From the NCBI RefSeq assembly GCF_014635725.1, contig NZ_BMDJ01000010.1, forward strand, positions 62,001-126,000: a stretch of 64,000 nucleotides of DNA, given 5' to 3'. Source of the DNA: Pedobacter mendelii (lineage in GTDB: Bacteria > Bacteroidota > Bacteroidia > Sphingobacteriales > Sphingobacteriaceae). Positions 51,384 through 61,502 of the stretch are shown piece by piece. Each line of letters opens with the position of its first letter. Position 1 is the first letter of the stretch. The notes below the pieces were generated by a model that saw nothing but the letters and a program-made list of their open reading frames with translations, was not told the DNA's origin and did not search any database. The position numbers and the translations under genes are program-made.

Positions 51384-53918
51384 ATGAAGTTTAAAAAAAT
51401 ACTCACAGCATTACTGTTTTTTTGTGCTATAATCATTTCTCAAAGTGCATTTTCTCAAACTAATTATGCAGATGTAAAAGTAGATGAGTTATCTGATGCG
51501 AAGATTAGGGAATTAATGCAGCGAGCAGAATCCATAGGTTACAGTGATGCGCAGTTAGAACAGCTTGCAGCAGCACAAGGTATGCCGTCTACTGAGATTG
51601 AGAAATTAAGAACAAGAGTTGAAAAGATAAGAAAAGCAGATGGTGTAAGTAGTACGACGAACGGTACGGATGGTAATTCAAAAACTGCATCAGATATGAA
51701 TAGAAGTCGCACTTCTACTCAAAAAACTTTACTTGATAGCCTAAAGAAAGTTTCCAATCAAGATGGTAATTCGTTGTTACAGCAGGAAAGGCAAAAGCTT
51801 AAAGAGTCTTTTGGAGGCGAGAGTACTAAAATTTTCGGGTCAGATTTATTTTTCAATGTAAACCAAACATTTGAACCAAATTTGAGAATTGCAACGCCGA
51901 AAAATTATATTATTGGACCTGATGATGAATTGCTAATTGATATAACCGGAGATAATGAAGCAAATTATAAACTAAAAGTAAGCCCTGATGGTACAATTAG
52001 GATTCAATACGCAGGCTTAGTTGCAGTTGGTGGGCTTTCAATTGAACAAGCTATTTCCAAAATCCGTACAAAGTTAGGAGGTACTTATCCAGGAATTAAA
52101 AGCGGTAGAACAAGTGTTGCTGTTAATTTAGGTAATATCCGCAGTATACAGGTAACCGTTACCGGTGAAGTGGTAAAGTCTGGCACTTATACAATTTCTT
52201 CATTATCACCTGTTTTTAATGTATTATATCAATCTGGCGGTCCAAACATTAATGGCTCATTTCGTAATATTCAAGTTATCAGAAATAACAAAGTTATTTC
52301 AACGATTGATGTTTATGATTTGTTGATTAATGGCACTCAAAAAGGAAATGTGCGTCTTCAGGATCAGGATGTGATTAATATCCCAGTATATAATACAAGG
52401 GTAGAAATGTCTGGTGAAATTAAAAGACCTGCATTATATGAGATGATGCCTAACGAAACACTTGCTGATGCAATTCGTTTTGCTGGCGGCTTTTCTAACA
52501 AGGCATATACCGCGCAAATTAAGGTTTTACAAAATACAAGCAAGGAAAGGAAAATTATTGATGTAGCAGAATTATCATTTTCAACCTACAAGCCTAAAAA
52601 TGGTGATACTTATGTTGTTGAAAAAATTTTAGATCGTTTTGAGAATCGTGTTGAAATTAACGGAGCTGTTTTTCGTCCGGGGCAGTACGAGCTTGAAAAT
52701 GGTTTAACTTTAAAATCTTTGATTAAAAAAGCAGATGGTGTTAAAGAAGATGCGTTTTTAAACCGGGCTTATATTTCGAGGTTAAATGCTGATAACAGTC
52801 AAAGTCTTTTATCCTTCGATGTAGCAAAACTTTTGGATGGTTCTAGTTCTGATATCAAACTACAAAGGGAAGATAGGGTAACTATTAATTCAATTTTTGA
52901 TTTACGCGAAGAATATAAGGTAACTATTCAAGGCGAAGTTAGAGACCCAGGAACATTTGTTTATGCTGATAATATGAGTTTAGAATCACTAATACAGATG
53001 TCTGGAGGATTTAAAGAAGGAGGCACTCCAAACAGAATCGAAATCTCAAGAAGAATAAAAAATAGTGATGCAACTTCGGCATCAGCACAAACTGCTGAGG
53101 TTTTTACGGTTAATGTAGATCCTGATTTGAAAATACAAGATCAGGGTTTTACGCTAAAACCTTTCGATATTGTTTCTATTCGTAGCTCGGAAAGCTATCA
53201 TATACAGCGCCAGATAAAAATAGAAGGTGAGGTTCTTTATCCAGGTGTTTACACGATTACAAAAAAGGATGAAAGGGTGTCTGATATTATTAAGCGAGCC
53301 GGAGGATTAAGTCCGCTTGCTTATGTAGAAGGTGCATCTTTAAGGAGAAAAGGTGGAACTGATTCTAAATCGATGGATGCGGTTGAAATTCAAAGAGAAG
53401 AGAGAGAAAAACTTTTAAATTTACAGCGTTTAAAACAATCGGGTGCACGAGATACAACAAGTTTAGATAAAGATCTGCAAATTTTAAGGAGTGATTTGGT
53501 AGGTATTGATTTAAAAAAGATTATGTTTAAACCATCATCAAGATATGATTTAATTGTTGAAGATGGAGATGTTATTAGGGTGCCTAAAGAATTGCAAACA
53601 GTTAGGGTTACCGGTGAAGTTTTAAAGCCAAATAGTATTGTTTATACGCAAGGGAAAAGCTTTCAGGGCTACATCAGCGGTTCTGGGGGCTTCAGTTATA
53701 ATGCTTATAAAAAAGGAGCATTTATTGTGTATTCGAATGGTTCGGTTGCAGCTAACAGGAAGTTTTTATTCTTTAATAATTTTCCGCAGGTTAAGCCTGG
53801 TTCGGAAATTTTTGTACCTAAAAGAGCAGAGCGAGAAAAAATTGGTATTGCTGGCTTAGTCGGTATTTCTACGGCTGTAGCTTCAATTGCAGCAATCATT
53901 GTTTCTTTATTACGCTAA
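51384..53918 (+). CDS. Polysaccharide export protein, Wza-type with SLBB repeats
   Basis: The 844-residue protein has a signal peptide (ILTALLFFCAIIISQSAFSQ), a helical N-terminal part, then the polysaccharide export domain (NYIIGPDDELLIDITGDNE) and at least five SLBB domains (VTVTGEVVKSGTYTISSL, VEMSGEIKRPALYEMMPNET, VTIQGEVRDPGTFVYADN, IKIEGEVLYPGVYTITKK, VRVTGEVLKPNSIVYTQG). A C-terminal membrane helix follows at about residue 820. It would form the outer-membrane channel for the polymer. It is longer than proteobacterial Wza because of extra SLBB units. Confidence 0.92.
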   Translation: MKFKKILTALLFFCAIIISQSAFSQTNYADVKVDELSDAKIRELMQRAESIGYSDAQLEQLAAAQGMPSTEIEKLRTRVEKIRKADGVSSTTNGTDGNSKTASDMNRSRTSTQKTLLDSLKKVSNQDGNSLLQQERQKLKESFGGESTKIFGSDLFFNVNQTFEPNLRIATPKNYIIGPDDELLIDITGDNEANYKLKVSPDGTIRIQYAGLVAVGGLSIEQAISKIRTKLGGTYPGIKSGRTSVAVNLGNIRSIQVTVTGEVVKSGTYTISSLSPVFNVLYQSGGPNINGSFRNIQVIRNNKVISTIDVYDLLINGTQKGNVRLQDQDVINIPVYNTRVEMSGEIKRPALYEMMPNETLADAIRFAGGFSNKAYTAQIKVLQNTSKERKIIDVAELSFSTYKPKNGDTYVVEKILDRFENRVEINGAVFRPGQYELENGLTLKSLIKKADGVKEDAFLNRAYISRLNADNSQSLLSFDVAKLLDGSSSDIKLQREDRVTINSIFDLREEYKVTIQGEVRDPGTFVYADNMSLESLIQMSGGFKEGGTPNRIEISRRIKNSDATSASAQTAEVFTVNVDPDLKIQDQGFTLKPFDIVSIRSSESYHIQRQIKIEGEVLYPGVYTITKKDERVSDIIKRAGGLSPLAYVEGASLRRKGGTDSKSMDAVEIQREEREKLLNLQRLKQSGARDTTSLDKDLQILRSDLVGIDLKKIMFKPSSRYDLIVEDGDVIRVPKELQTVRVTGEVLKPNSIVYTQGKSFQGYISGSGGFSYNAYKKGAFIVYSNGSVAANRKFLFFNNFPQVKPGSEIFVPKRAEREKIGIAGLVGISTAVASIAAIIVSLLR

Positions 53919-53922
53919 CACC

Positions 53923-54987
53923 ATGACTGAAAATAATAGCAAAGAAATAACCGTAAGAGAGTTGGTGCTTAAAGTGCACGAATGGTTCGTATATTTAAGA
54001 TCTAAATGGTTGCTTTTGATACTCGCAGGCATTGTTGGTGTTGTTCTAGGGTATTTTTATTCTGCATATAAAAAACCTACTTATGTAGCGGTAAGTACAT
54101 TTGCATTAGAAGATTCTAATGGGGGTGGTGCGCTAGGTCAGTATGCAGGCCTTGCCTCAATGATTGGGGTAGAGCTTGGTGGAGGTGGAAATGGAGGTGT
54201 TTTTCAGGGTGATAACTTAATCGAACTTTATAAATCGAGAAAAATGATTCAGGAAGCTTTGCTTGCTGAAAATATATTCAATGGAAAAAAACAATCGTTG
54301 ATTAACAGATACGTAGAATTTAATAATCTGAAAGCACAATGGTCTAACAACCCAATTTTAAAAAATCTAAATTTTGAACCCACAAATGATCCTAAACTTT
54401 CAAGAGCACAGGATAGTATTTTAGGTGAGGTTGTAAAAGAGGTTGGTAAAAACAATTTAGTTGTAACTAAGCCTGATAAAAAACTTAGTATACTTAAAGT
54501 ACAGGTAACGTCTAAGGATGAGTTATTTTCCAAAGCTTTTAACGATCAAATTGTTAAAAATGTGAATGAATTTTATGTAAGTACCAAAACAAAAAAATCA
54601 GTTCAGAATGTTTCCATTTTACAGCATCAAACCGATTCTGTAAAGAGGGCATTGAATGGCGCTCTATCCAGCGTTGCAGCATTAACGGATGTAAATCCGA
54701 ATCCAAACCCATCGCGGCTCGTATTACGTGTTCCATCGCAAAAGAGGCAGGTTGATGCACAGGCAAATACAGCCATTTTAACGGAGTTGGTAAAAAATCT
54801 CGAAATGTCTAAAGTTTCACAGCGTAAAGAAATGCCTTTGATACAAATGATTGATGCACCCATACTTCCATTGCAAAAAGTGGTAACTACAAAAATAAAA
54901 GGTATGGTTATTGGCGGGTTTATTTTTATTTTTTTAATGGCAGGATTTTTAATTACCAGAAGAGGTTTAAAGTCTATAATTAGCTAA
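53923..54987 (+). CDS. Wzz-type chain-length determinant protein
   Basis: From the ATG at 53923 the protein is 354 residues with two membrane helices: LLLILAGIVGVVLGYFYSAY near residue 35 and GMVIGGFIFIFLMAGFLI near the C-terminus. The periplasmic part has IELYKSRKMIQEALLAENIF, typical of Wzz, and predicted coiled-coil helices. It controls chain length. It lacks the cytoplasmic tyrosine kinase domain of Wzc. A TTG start at 53887 would overlap the Wza gene, so the ATG four bases after the Wza stop is preferred. Confidence 0.88.
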   Translation: MTENNSKEITVRELVLKVHEWFVYLRSKWLLLILAGIVGVVLGYFYSAYKKPTYVAVSTFALEDSNGGGALGQYAGLASMIGVELGGGGNGGVFQGDNLIELYKSRKMIQEALLAENIFNGKKQSLINRYVEFNNLKAQWSNNPILKNLNFEPTNDPKLSRAQDSILGEVVKEVGKNNLVVTKPDKKLSILKVQVTSKDELFSKAFNDQIVKNVNEFYVSTKTKKSVQNVSILQHQTDSVKRALNGALSSVAALTDVNPNPNPSRLVLRVPSQKRQVDAQANTAILTELVKNLEMSKVSQRKEMPLIQMIDAPILPLQKVVTTKIKGMVIGGFIFIFLMAGFLITRRGLKSIIS

Positions 54988-54992
54988 AAGCT

Positions 54993-56441
54993 ATGTCGAT
55001 TTTAAAAAGGAATATCGCGTTTAACACTTTATTATCGATTTCCCAAATTCTTTTTCCTTTAATTACATTTCCTTACGCATCAAGGATTTTAGGACCAACA
55101 GCAATAGGGGCTGTTAGCTTTGCTGATAATTTCACAACCTACTTCTTAATTTTTTCAGCTTTAGGTATTCCACTGTATGGAATCCGAGAAATTGCGAAAG
55201 TAAAAAATGACAGAGCTATTTTAGGAAAAGTATTTTCTGAACTGATCTTCATTCACCTACTCACTTCTATTGTAGCAATTGTAATCTTATTTATAATTAG
55301 TTATTTTACAAATAAGCTAAGAACTAATTTTGAATTATATCAAATTGGTATGGCTGTTCTTTTAGGGAATGTTTTTATAGCTGAGTGGTTTTTTCAAGGA
55401 ATTGAAAAGTTTAAATACATCGCTTTGAGAACTGTTGCTATTCGAATGATAACCGTTGTATTGTTATTTATACTGGTTCACTCCGTTGAAGACAGAAATA
55501 CCTATTACGCATTAAATCTTCTCGCTACAATTTTGGCAGCAATTATGAATATGTATGCAGTAAGTAAGATGGTTAAAATTTCCTTTATAAACCTCGCCTT
55601 AAAAAAGCACCTTAAACCACTTTTTATCATATTTTCTAACAGTATCGTTACTACTATTTATCTAGTTTTTGACACAATAATTTTAGGATTTTTAACCAAA
55701 GATGAAAATGTTGGTTATTATTCTGCTTCCATGCGAATCAGTAAGCTTTCGTTAGCGATAATTGGTGTTCTTTCTGCAGTTTTATTACCCCGTTTAACAA
55801 TTGCATTCCAGAACAATGATTTAGCAGAAGCTAAATCATTGCTTAGTAAATCCATGAATTTTGTAATATTCCTGAGTGTACCTATAGCGCTAGGAACATA
55901 TTGTTTATCAGAAGAGATCATTGTGCTTTTTGCCGGTAGCAATTACCTTCCTGCAATAAGTTCCTTACAAATATTATGCTTCATTGTAATTTTTGTAGGT
56001 ATAGCTCAAATATTCAGTCACCAAATATTGCTTCCTCTACATCAGGAAAAGAAAATACTCTATGCTTCTTTGTTCGGTGTTGTAGTAAGTTTAACCTTAA
56101 ATTTTACTTTGATCCCTTTATTAAAACAAGATGGTGCAGCAATAAGTTCGCTTGCAACCGAGTTCTGTGTAACTATAGTTTTGTTTATTTATGCATTTAA
56201 ACTTTTTAAATTTAAATTCCCACTGTTACAGGCTATTCAATCAATATTTACCTGTGCAGTATTTTTTTTAATAAAGTTTTTAATTTTAAAGTTGACAATA
56301 GTACCAATCCTGGTTATTGTATTTACCGTTGTACTGTCTGCAATTTTTTACCTATCTGCACAGTTATTTATCTGGAGAAATAAAAATGTATTGGATATGC
56401 TATCAGGTTTTGGCCCGTTAAAATTTCTTCAGCAGATATGA
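54993..56441 (+). CDS. Oligosaccharide flippase, Wzx-like
   Basis: The 482-residue membrane protein has about 12 to 14 helices and the polysaccharide-synthase start (LFPLITFPYASRILGPTAIG), with SFADNFTTYFLIFSALGIPL and FFQGIEKFKYIALRTVAIRM. It carries lipid-linked repeat units across the inner membrane. It starts five bases after wzz and its stop overlaps the next ATG, so it is in the operon. It differs from the flippase at 10919. Confidence 0.9.
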   Translation: MSILKRNIAFNTLLSISQILFPLITFPYASRILGPTAIGAVSFADNFTTYFLIFSALGIPLYGIREIAKVKNDRAILGKVFSELIFIHLLTSIVAIVILFIISYFTNKLRTNFELYQIGMAVLLGNVFIAEWFFQGIEKFKYIALRTVAIRMITVVLLFILVHSVEDRNTYYALNLLATILAAIMNMYAVSKMVKISFINLALKKHLKPLFIIFSNSIVTTIYLVFDTIILGFLTKDENVGYYSASMRISKLSLAIIGVLSAVLLPRLTIAFQNNDLAEAKSLLSKSMNFVIFLSVPIALGTYCLSEEIIVLFAGSNYLPAISSLQILCFIVIFVGIAQIFSHQILLPLHQEKKILYASLFGVVVSLTLNFTLIPLLKQDGAAISSLATEFCVTIVLFIYAFKLFKFKFPLLQAIQSIFTCAVFFLIKFLILKLTIVPILVIVFTVVLSAIFYLSAQLFIWRNKNVLDMLSGFGPLKFLQQI

Positions 56442-57268
56442 TTGATGATTATAAGGTGTGCATAGTTATTCCTATATATCGACTCGACATCAGCGAATTT
56501 GAACAGATATCGATGCATCAGTGTTTCAAAGTATTAGGTAACTATCCAATATACTTTGTTATTCCTAAAAGGCTAGAAACTTCCATTAAATCTCATGAAT
56601 ATATAAGAGAAGGCAAGGCCAATTATAAAACATTTGATGATGATTTTTTTGTTGATATTATGGCATATAACCGCCTGTTAAAATTTACAGGTTTTTATAA
56701 GGCTTTTCTTGATTATGGATTTATGCTTATTCATCAACTCGATGCATTTGTATTTAAGGATGAACTCCATTATTGGTGTGATAAAGGCAATGATACCATT
56801 GGTGCTCCATTATTTGAAGGGCTTATTGATGCGAAATCAAATAGTCCGATAGTTGGGCAAGGTAACGGGGGCTTTTGTTTAAGAAATGTTCGCCATTGCT
56901 ATGATATAGTAAAGCAGTTTAAAAAGTTAAAGTTCAAAAGAACATTTGAAGATTCCAATCGGCCTTTTCATATTAACTTTTATCGCTACATTAAGCATCA
57001 GCTTATTTATATCTATTCCGGTTATCCGTTTCAACCTATTATTAATGAAGATTTATTCTGGGCAGAAGTTATTCCGTCTAATTTCCATGATTTTAAGGTA
57101 CCAACAGTTAAAGATGCCATGAAGTTTAGTTTTGAGGTTAATCCGGATGTTTTGTTTGAAATGAATCATCATGAACTTCCATTTGGATGCCATGCCTGGT
57201 GGAAATATAACCTTGCATTTTGGATTCCATACATAAATAAGTTTGGGTATAATATAAAGGTTGATTAA
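56438..57268 (+). CDS. DUF5672 family protein (probable glycosyltransferase)
   Basis: The 276-residue protein begins YKVCIVIPIYRLDISEFEQI and has IYFVIPKRLETS, FMLIHQLDAFVFKDELHYWC, and GQGNGGFCLRNVRHCYDIVK. These match DUF5672, thought to be GT-A-like. The sugar and acceptor are unknown. Its start overlaps the flippase stop by four bases (ATGA). Confidence 0.78.
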   Translation: MIDDYKVCIVIPIYRLDISEFEQISMHQCFKVLGNYPIYFVIPKRLETSIKSHEYIREGKANYKTFDDDFFVDIMAYNRLLKFTGFYKAFLDYGFMLIHQLDAFVFKDELHYWCDKGNDTIGAPLFEGLIDAKSNSPIVGQGNGGFCLRNVRHCYDIVKQFKKLKFKRTFEDSNRPFHINFYRYIKHQLIYIYSGYPFQPIINEDLFWAEVIPSNFHDFKVPTVKDAMKFSFEVNPDVLFEMNHHELPFGCHAWWKYNLAFWIPYINKFGYNIKVD

Positions 57269-57297
57269 AGTTTATAAAAATTGCACATTTGTAATCT

Positions 57298-58275
57298 ATG
57301 GGAATAAAAATGCGCTTGTTGCAATCTAACGATGATGAATATTTTCTTGATTGTATTGATGAGCTTTATCGTACGATAGAGGACGATAAAACTGAATTCG
57401 ATAGCGAGCGTATTCTTATCAAGCATTCCCGCTTTAAATCTTTCCTGATTCGAAAACTTATTCTTTTTCCCGTATTATTTAAGTTTCGTCCACAAATAAA
57501 AAACCAAAGAGTTGTAAATTTTGCATCCATGATTAGTGGCGATTTTAGATTACTAATACCGTATGCATTTTCATCATCAATGAATTTTATTTACATGTAT
57601 GATGTTTGGCCAAGATTTCATGCCTGGATATTTCCGCTACTTGATTTTTTCGGAGTCAAATATGTATTTTTTTCTTCTAAACAGGTTTTAGAAATATATA
57701 ATCAGAAATACATTCATATAAAATGTAAAGCACAATGGATTCCGGAGGCGCTTACCTCGGGAGATTACAGTTATAAAGATTATCATGATAGGAATATTGA
57801 TGTTTTGGAGTTCGGTAGAATGTATGATGAATATCATGAATTGATAAAAGAACCTTTAGCTTTGCATAAAAAAAAACATGTGTTTAGAACACCTGATAAA
57901 TATTTTCTTTTTGCAGATAAGCAAGCTTTTACCATGGCATTGGCGTCATCAAAAATAGTGATTTGCGTACCATCAAATATAACCAACCCCGAGCGTTCTG
58001 AATTTATTTCATCTATGACTTTAAGGTATTTGCAGGCAATGGCTTCGAAGTGTTTAGTTGTGGGTTTATTGCCGTCAGATATGGAAGAAATATTTGGGTA
58101 TAATCCAATTGTTGAAATTGATATGGAAAACCAAAGTCAACAACTTCTGGATATTTTAGAAAATTATGAAGGTTATTTACCACTTATCGAAAAAAATTAT
58201 GAACAAGTTTTAGCCAATCACCAATGGCAAAACAGATGGGAAATCATGAAATTGAAAATTGAGGAGGTTTTATGA
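57298..58275 (+). CDS. Glycosyltransferase-like protein (GT-B type)
   Basis: The 325-residue protein has a C-terminal region with SSKIVICVPSNITNPERSEF and LRYLQAMASKCLVVGLLP, resembling the donor half of GT-B glycosyltransferases, and an N-terminal region with NFIYMYDVWPRFHAW. It ends with an alpha-helical tail. The family is not certain; an alternative start is the ATG at 57310. Its stop overlaps the next gene start as ATGA. Confidence 0.65.
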   Translation: MGIKMRLLQSNDDEYFLDCIDELYRTIEDDKTEFDSERILIKHSRFKSFLIRKLILFPVLFKFRPQIKNQRVVNFASMISGDFRLLIPYAFSSSMNFIYMYDVWPRFHAWIFPLLDFFGVKYVFFSSKQVLEIYNQKYIHIKCKAQWIPEALTSGDYSYKDYHDRNIDVLEFGRMYDEYHELIKEPLALHKKKHVFRTPDKYFLFADKQAFTMALASSKIVICVPSNITNPERSEFISSMTLRYLQAMASKCLVVGLLPSDMEEIFGYNPIVEIDMENQSQQLLDILENYEGYLPLIEKNYEQVLANHQWQNRWEIMKLKIEEVL

Positions 58276-59213
58276 TTAAACCATTGGTTAGTATTATCAT
58301 TCCAACATACAATTACGCCCATCTAATAACCGAAACCCTTGAAAGCGTTTTAAATCAAACTTATGATAATTGGGAATGTATAGTTATTGATGACGGGTCG
58401 ACAGATAATACAGAAGAGGTAATTGAGGATTTTATTAAACATCATTCAACTTACTCTTTCATCTACATCAAAAAGGTTAATGAAGGAACATCGGTTGCAA
58501 AAAATACAGGAATATCATTAGCTGCCGGGAAATACATTCAATTTTTAGATGCAGATGATTTGATCAGTCCTGAAAAATTAGCGATACAAGTTAAATTATT
58601 ATTGGATATAAATTGTTCTTTGGTTTTTAGTAAAAGTGTTTATTTTAATTCAAATGATAGTTTAAGGTTGCCATTTCAAAAATGGCCAAAAGGGTTCTTG
58701 ATTGAAGAAAGCATAGAAGGCTATCAACTCATGAAAAAAATTATCACTAATAATATCCTGACAATTAGTTCTCCCTTAGTATCGGCCGAGTTTATCAAAC
58801 AAAATCATTTTGTAGTATCCTTAAGAAACAATGAAGATTGGCTTTTTTGGTTCAACGCGGCTTTAAAACTTGAGAAATTTGTTTTTGACCATAATGAACA
58901 TTCTGTTACATACATTAGGCTCCATGATGTTAGCGCAGTTAATAATAAAGCTAAAATGTTTCAGGGCGAAGTAATTGTGCGAAATATCATAAACCAAATA
59001 CTTGAAGAAAATAATTTAGCGAAAGACAAAATAGCATTAGCGAAGCTTAATTTAGATCTGCTTGCCCTGCACCAGATTCGTTCTTCAAATGTTTCAGCAG
59101 GCATGAAATATATTTTAAGTAGTTTTGTGAAAAATCCTTCTGGTGAATTCAAATTATTTACAAAGGCACTATTTAAATTAGGTGTAAGAGTTTATAAAAG
59201 TGTAATATCTTAA
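58272..59213 (+). CDS. Glycosyltransferase family 2
   Basis: The 313-residue protein begins LVSIIIPTYNYAHLITETLE and has CIVIDDGSTDNTEEV and GTSVAKNTGISLAAGKYIQF followed by LDADDLI, the metal-binding acidic motif. NNEDWLFWFNAALKLEKF fits the C-terminal part. It adds one sugar to the repeat unit. It overlaps the preceding gene by four bases and the next by one. Confidence 0.9.
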   Translation: MIKPLVSIIIPTYNYAHLITETLESVLNQTYDNWECIVIDDGSTDNTEEVIEDFIKHHSTYSFIYIKKVNEGTSVAKNTGISLAAGKYIQFLDADDLISPEKLAIQVKLLLDINCSLVFSKSVYFNSNDSLRLPFQKWPKGFLIEESIEGYQLMKKIITNNILTISSPLVSAEFIKQNHFVVSLRNNEDWLFWFNAALKLEKFVFDHNEHSVTYIRLHDVSAVNNKAKMFQGEVIVRNIINQILEENNLAKDKIALAKLNLDLLALHQIRSSNVSAGMKYILSSFVKNPSGEFKLFTKALFKLGVRVYKSVIS

Positions 59214-60514
59214 TGGGAAATAAGCCTGGTGTATTAATCCTTATAATCGGCATTCTTTTAGCGGTCGATGTTTTACTTATAAGCAGGTATGCATCATGGG
59301 GTTGTACACTGGAAGAACTCATACCGTATGCTTTTTTCTTATTACTTGCTGAATTTTTGGCCGTTTTCTCTGTAGTTAAGTTTAAGCAGTTTATTAATCC
59401 TTTTACTATATACAGTTTCTTTATTTACATAGCTGGCTTTTCATTCCTTGTGATATCTGACAGGCAGGTTGGCTACGATTTAAATTTCATCTTAATCATT
59501 ACGCTCAGCATCGCTTCTTTTATTATCGGAAGTTTGGTTGCTATGAAGGTTTTTGCATTCAATTTTGAAAGCATATTACCGCCGTTAAGTCAAAGGATTA
59601 GCTTATTCTTTTTGTTGTTCTTATTTGTCGCCGGAATTGGTGTGTTTATTTTAGAGGTTGGCCAATTGGGTTATTTGCCGGTATTTAACCTTGCAAATGC
59701 AGCAGTTTATGAAGATATTAATGAGAATGAAGTTACACCATTACACAATTTCATCGTTTTGAACTCGGTATTGCCGGCAATGTTCTATATAACTTATAAA
59801 AAGGGAACCATACGTTTCTGGCAGTTTCTGTTGCTAACATTCGTTTGCGGATTTATAATTCTGAATTTTTTCAGCAGACAAATCATTGTTCTATTCTTCT
59901 TCTCATTATTAATGGCATACAGTTATTATAAGCGAATTCCAATTTTAAAATTGTTTTCAATTGGTGCGGTTTGTGTGGTGTTATTTATCGTTTTAGGGCA
60001 ACTTAGAAGTAGTTCTGATGAAAATGCTAATTCAATATCAGTTAATGATTTTCTCAGAGATTATGGAGACATTACAAAGCCAACTAATATACTCGAAACC
60101 TACCTTTCGCTATATGGCGGCGTTAATTTTTCGGCTGGAGATGCTATTGTTCATGATGCAATTCGTGATGATTATGTAAGCTATGGTGCCTACGCTGCAA
60201 GGCCTGTAATAACATTTTTGCCGGTAGACAAAAACGCAGTTTACCCGCTGTTGTATAGTTCTTATACAAAAATAGGAACCTATATGATTGATCCTTATTT
60301 GGATTTCAGGTGGTTTGGCGTAATTGGGTTAAACTTTCTTTATGGGTTATTCTCCATGAACTCTTTTAAGAATTATCTGTCGAAAAACGGTGAATATTAT
60401 ATTGTGGAATGGTCGCTGTTTATTTTCTGTATTTTTATGTGTGCCTTTACCAATTTCTTTCACATGTTCTTTGTGGCTTTTTTCTTCATCGTAAATCGTA
60501 TTGCAATAAAATAA
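59213..60514 (+). CDS. O-antigen polymerase, Wzy-like
   Basis: The 433-residue protein has about 10 to 12 membrane helices (LILIIGILLAVDVLLISRY, FIILNFFSRQIIVLFFFSLL) and a large periplasmic loop around YGGVNFSAGDAIVHDA and YPLLYSSYTKIGTYMIDPYL. The layout is that of oligosaccharide repeat polymerases. These families are too divergent for a sure call, but its place between glycosyltransferases supports it. It shares its first base with the stop codon of the GT2 gene. Confidence 0.78.
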   Translation: MGNKPGVLILIIGILLAVDVLLISRYASWGCTLEELIPYAFFLLLAEFLAVFSVVKFKQFINPFTIYSFFIYIAGFSFLVISDRQVGYDLNFILIITLSIASFIIGSLVAMKVFAFNFESILPPLSQRISLFFLLFLFVAGIGVFILEVGQLGYLPVFNLANAAVYEDINENEVTPLHNFIVLNSVLPAMFYITYKKGTIRFWQFLLLTFVCGFIILNFFSRQIIVLFFFSLLMAYSYYKRIPILKLFSIGAVCVVLFIVLGQLRSSSDENANSISVNDFLRDYGDITKPTNILETYLSLYGGVNFSAGDAIVHDAIRDDYVSYGAYAARPVITFLPVDKNAVYPLLYSSYTKIGTYMIDPYLDFRWFGVIGLNFLYGLFSMNSFKNYLSKNGEYYIVEWSLFIFCIFMCAFTNFFHMFFVAFFFIVNRIAIK

Positions 60515-60515
60515 T

Positions 60516-61502
60516 ATGAATGAGCCACCATTGTTAACAATTTTAATGGCAACATATAATGGTGATAAATATCTTATTGCTCAATTGGAAAGTATTTTGG
60601 CTCAAAGCTATCAAAATTGGGAATTGATAATAAGAGATGATAATTCTACAGATACTACTCAAAAAATTATTACCGAATATTTAAGTAAAGATAAGCGAAT
60701 ACAGCAATTACAATTTGGTGATTTACATGGCACGGCATGCCGTAACTTTTCACAATTATTCGATTGGGCCTATCAGGAGCAGAAACAATATGTTCTTTTT
60801 GCAGATCAGGATGATGTCTGGTTGCCAAATAAAATTGAGCAGTCTATAATAGAAATTGAAAAGGAAGAAAAACATTATGGATTCGATATACCTTTAGCTA
60901 AATACAGTAATTTTAAATTTATAGATGAAGCTGGTAAGGTTATTGATAAACGACTAAAGTTGCCCTCGAAATTAACTTTGCAAGTTTTATTGACTGAAAA
61001 TTACGCATGGGGATGTACTATGATTTTGAATCATACTGCTATAAACCTGATAAAAAATATTCCGCCAGAATCTGTGAATCACGATTATTATATTGCATTA
61101 GTAGTGAGTGCTTTTGGTAAAATATCCTTGATCAATCAAGATTTGGTTCTATATCGCCAACACCAAAATAATGTTAGCGGGAATGTAGATAATATGAGTT
61201 TTTCCAGCAGGTTTAAACGCTATTTTGCAAATTCATCGGTTATGTTGAAACCACTAACTCAAAATTATGCACTTGTTAAATCATTCTATGAACGTTATTC
61301 TGATAAACTAGTAGATAAAAATAAGCAATTGGTATTCAGTTTTTTAACCGGATACAAAGCCGGTTTCTTCAAATTGCTAAAAATCCTTATTAAATTTGGG
61401 ATATTTAAAATTGGTTTCGGAAAAAATGTATTCTACATTTATACCTTATATCTTTATCGCAAAAAAGTTGCCGATGCTATTTATAATTCTTCAGGAAAAT
61501 GA
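60516..61502 (+). CDS. Glycosyltransferase family 2 (rhamnosyltransferase-like)
   Basis: The 328-residue protein begins LLTILMATYNGDKYLIAQLE and has LIIRDDNSTDTTQKII, VLFADQDDVWLPNKIEQSII with the acidic motif, and NYAWGCTMILNHTAINLI. The QDDVW motif and NHDYYI match rhamnosyltransferase-type GT2 enzymes. With rfbBCDA in the same locus, rhamnose is a reasonable donor guess. Confidence 0.87.
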   Translation: MNEPPLLTILMATYNGDKYLIAQLESILAQSYQNWELIIRDDNSTDTTQKIITEYLSKDKRIQQLQFGDLHGTACRNFSQLFDWAYQEQKQYVLFADQDDVWLPNKIEQSIIEIEKEEKHYGFDIPLAKYSNFKFIDEAGKVIDKRLKLPSKLTLQVLLTENYAWGCTMILNHTAINLIKNIPPESVNHDYYIALVVSAFGKISLINQDLVLYRQHQNNVSGNVDNMSFSSRFKRYFANSSVMLKPLTQNYALVKSFYERYSDKLVDKNKQLVFSFLTGYKAGFFKLLKILIKFGIFKIGFGKNVFYIYTLYLYRKKVADAIYNSSGK

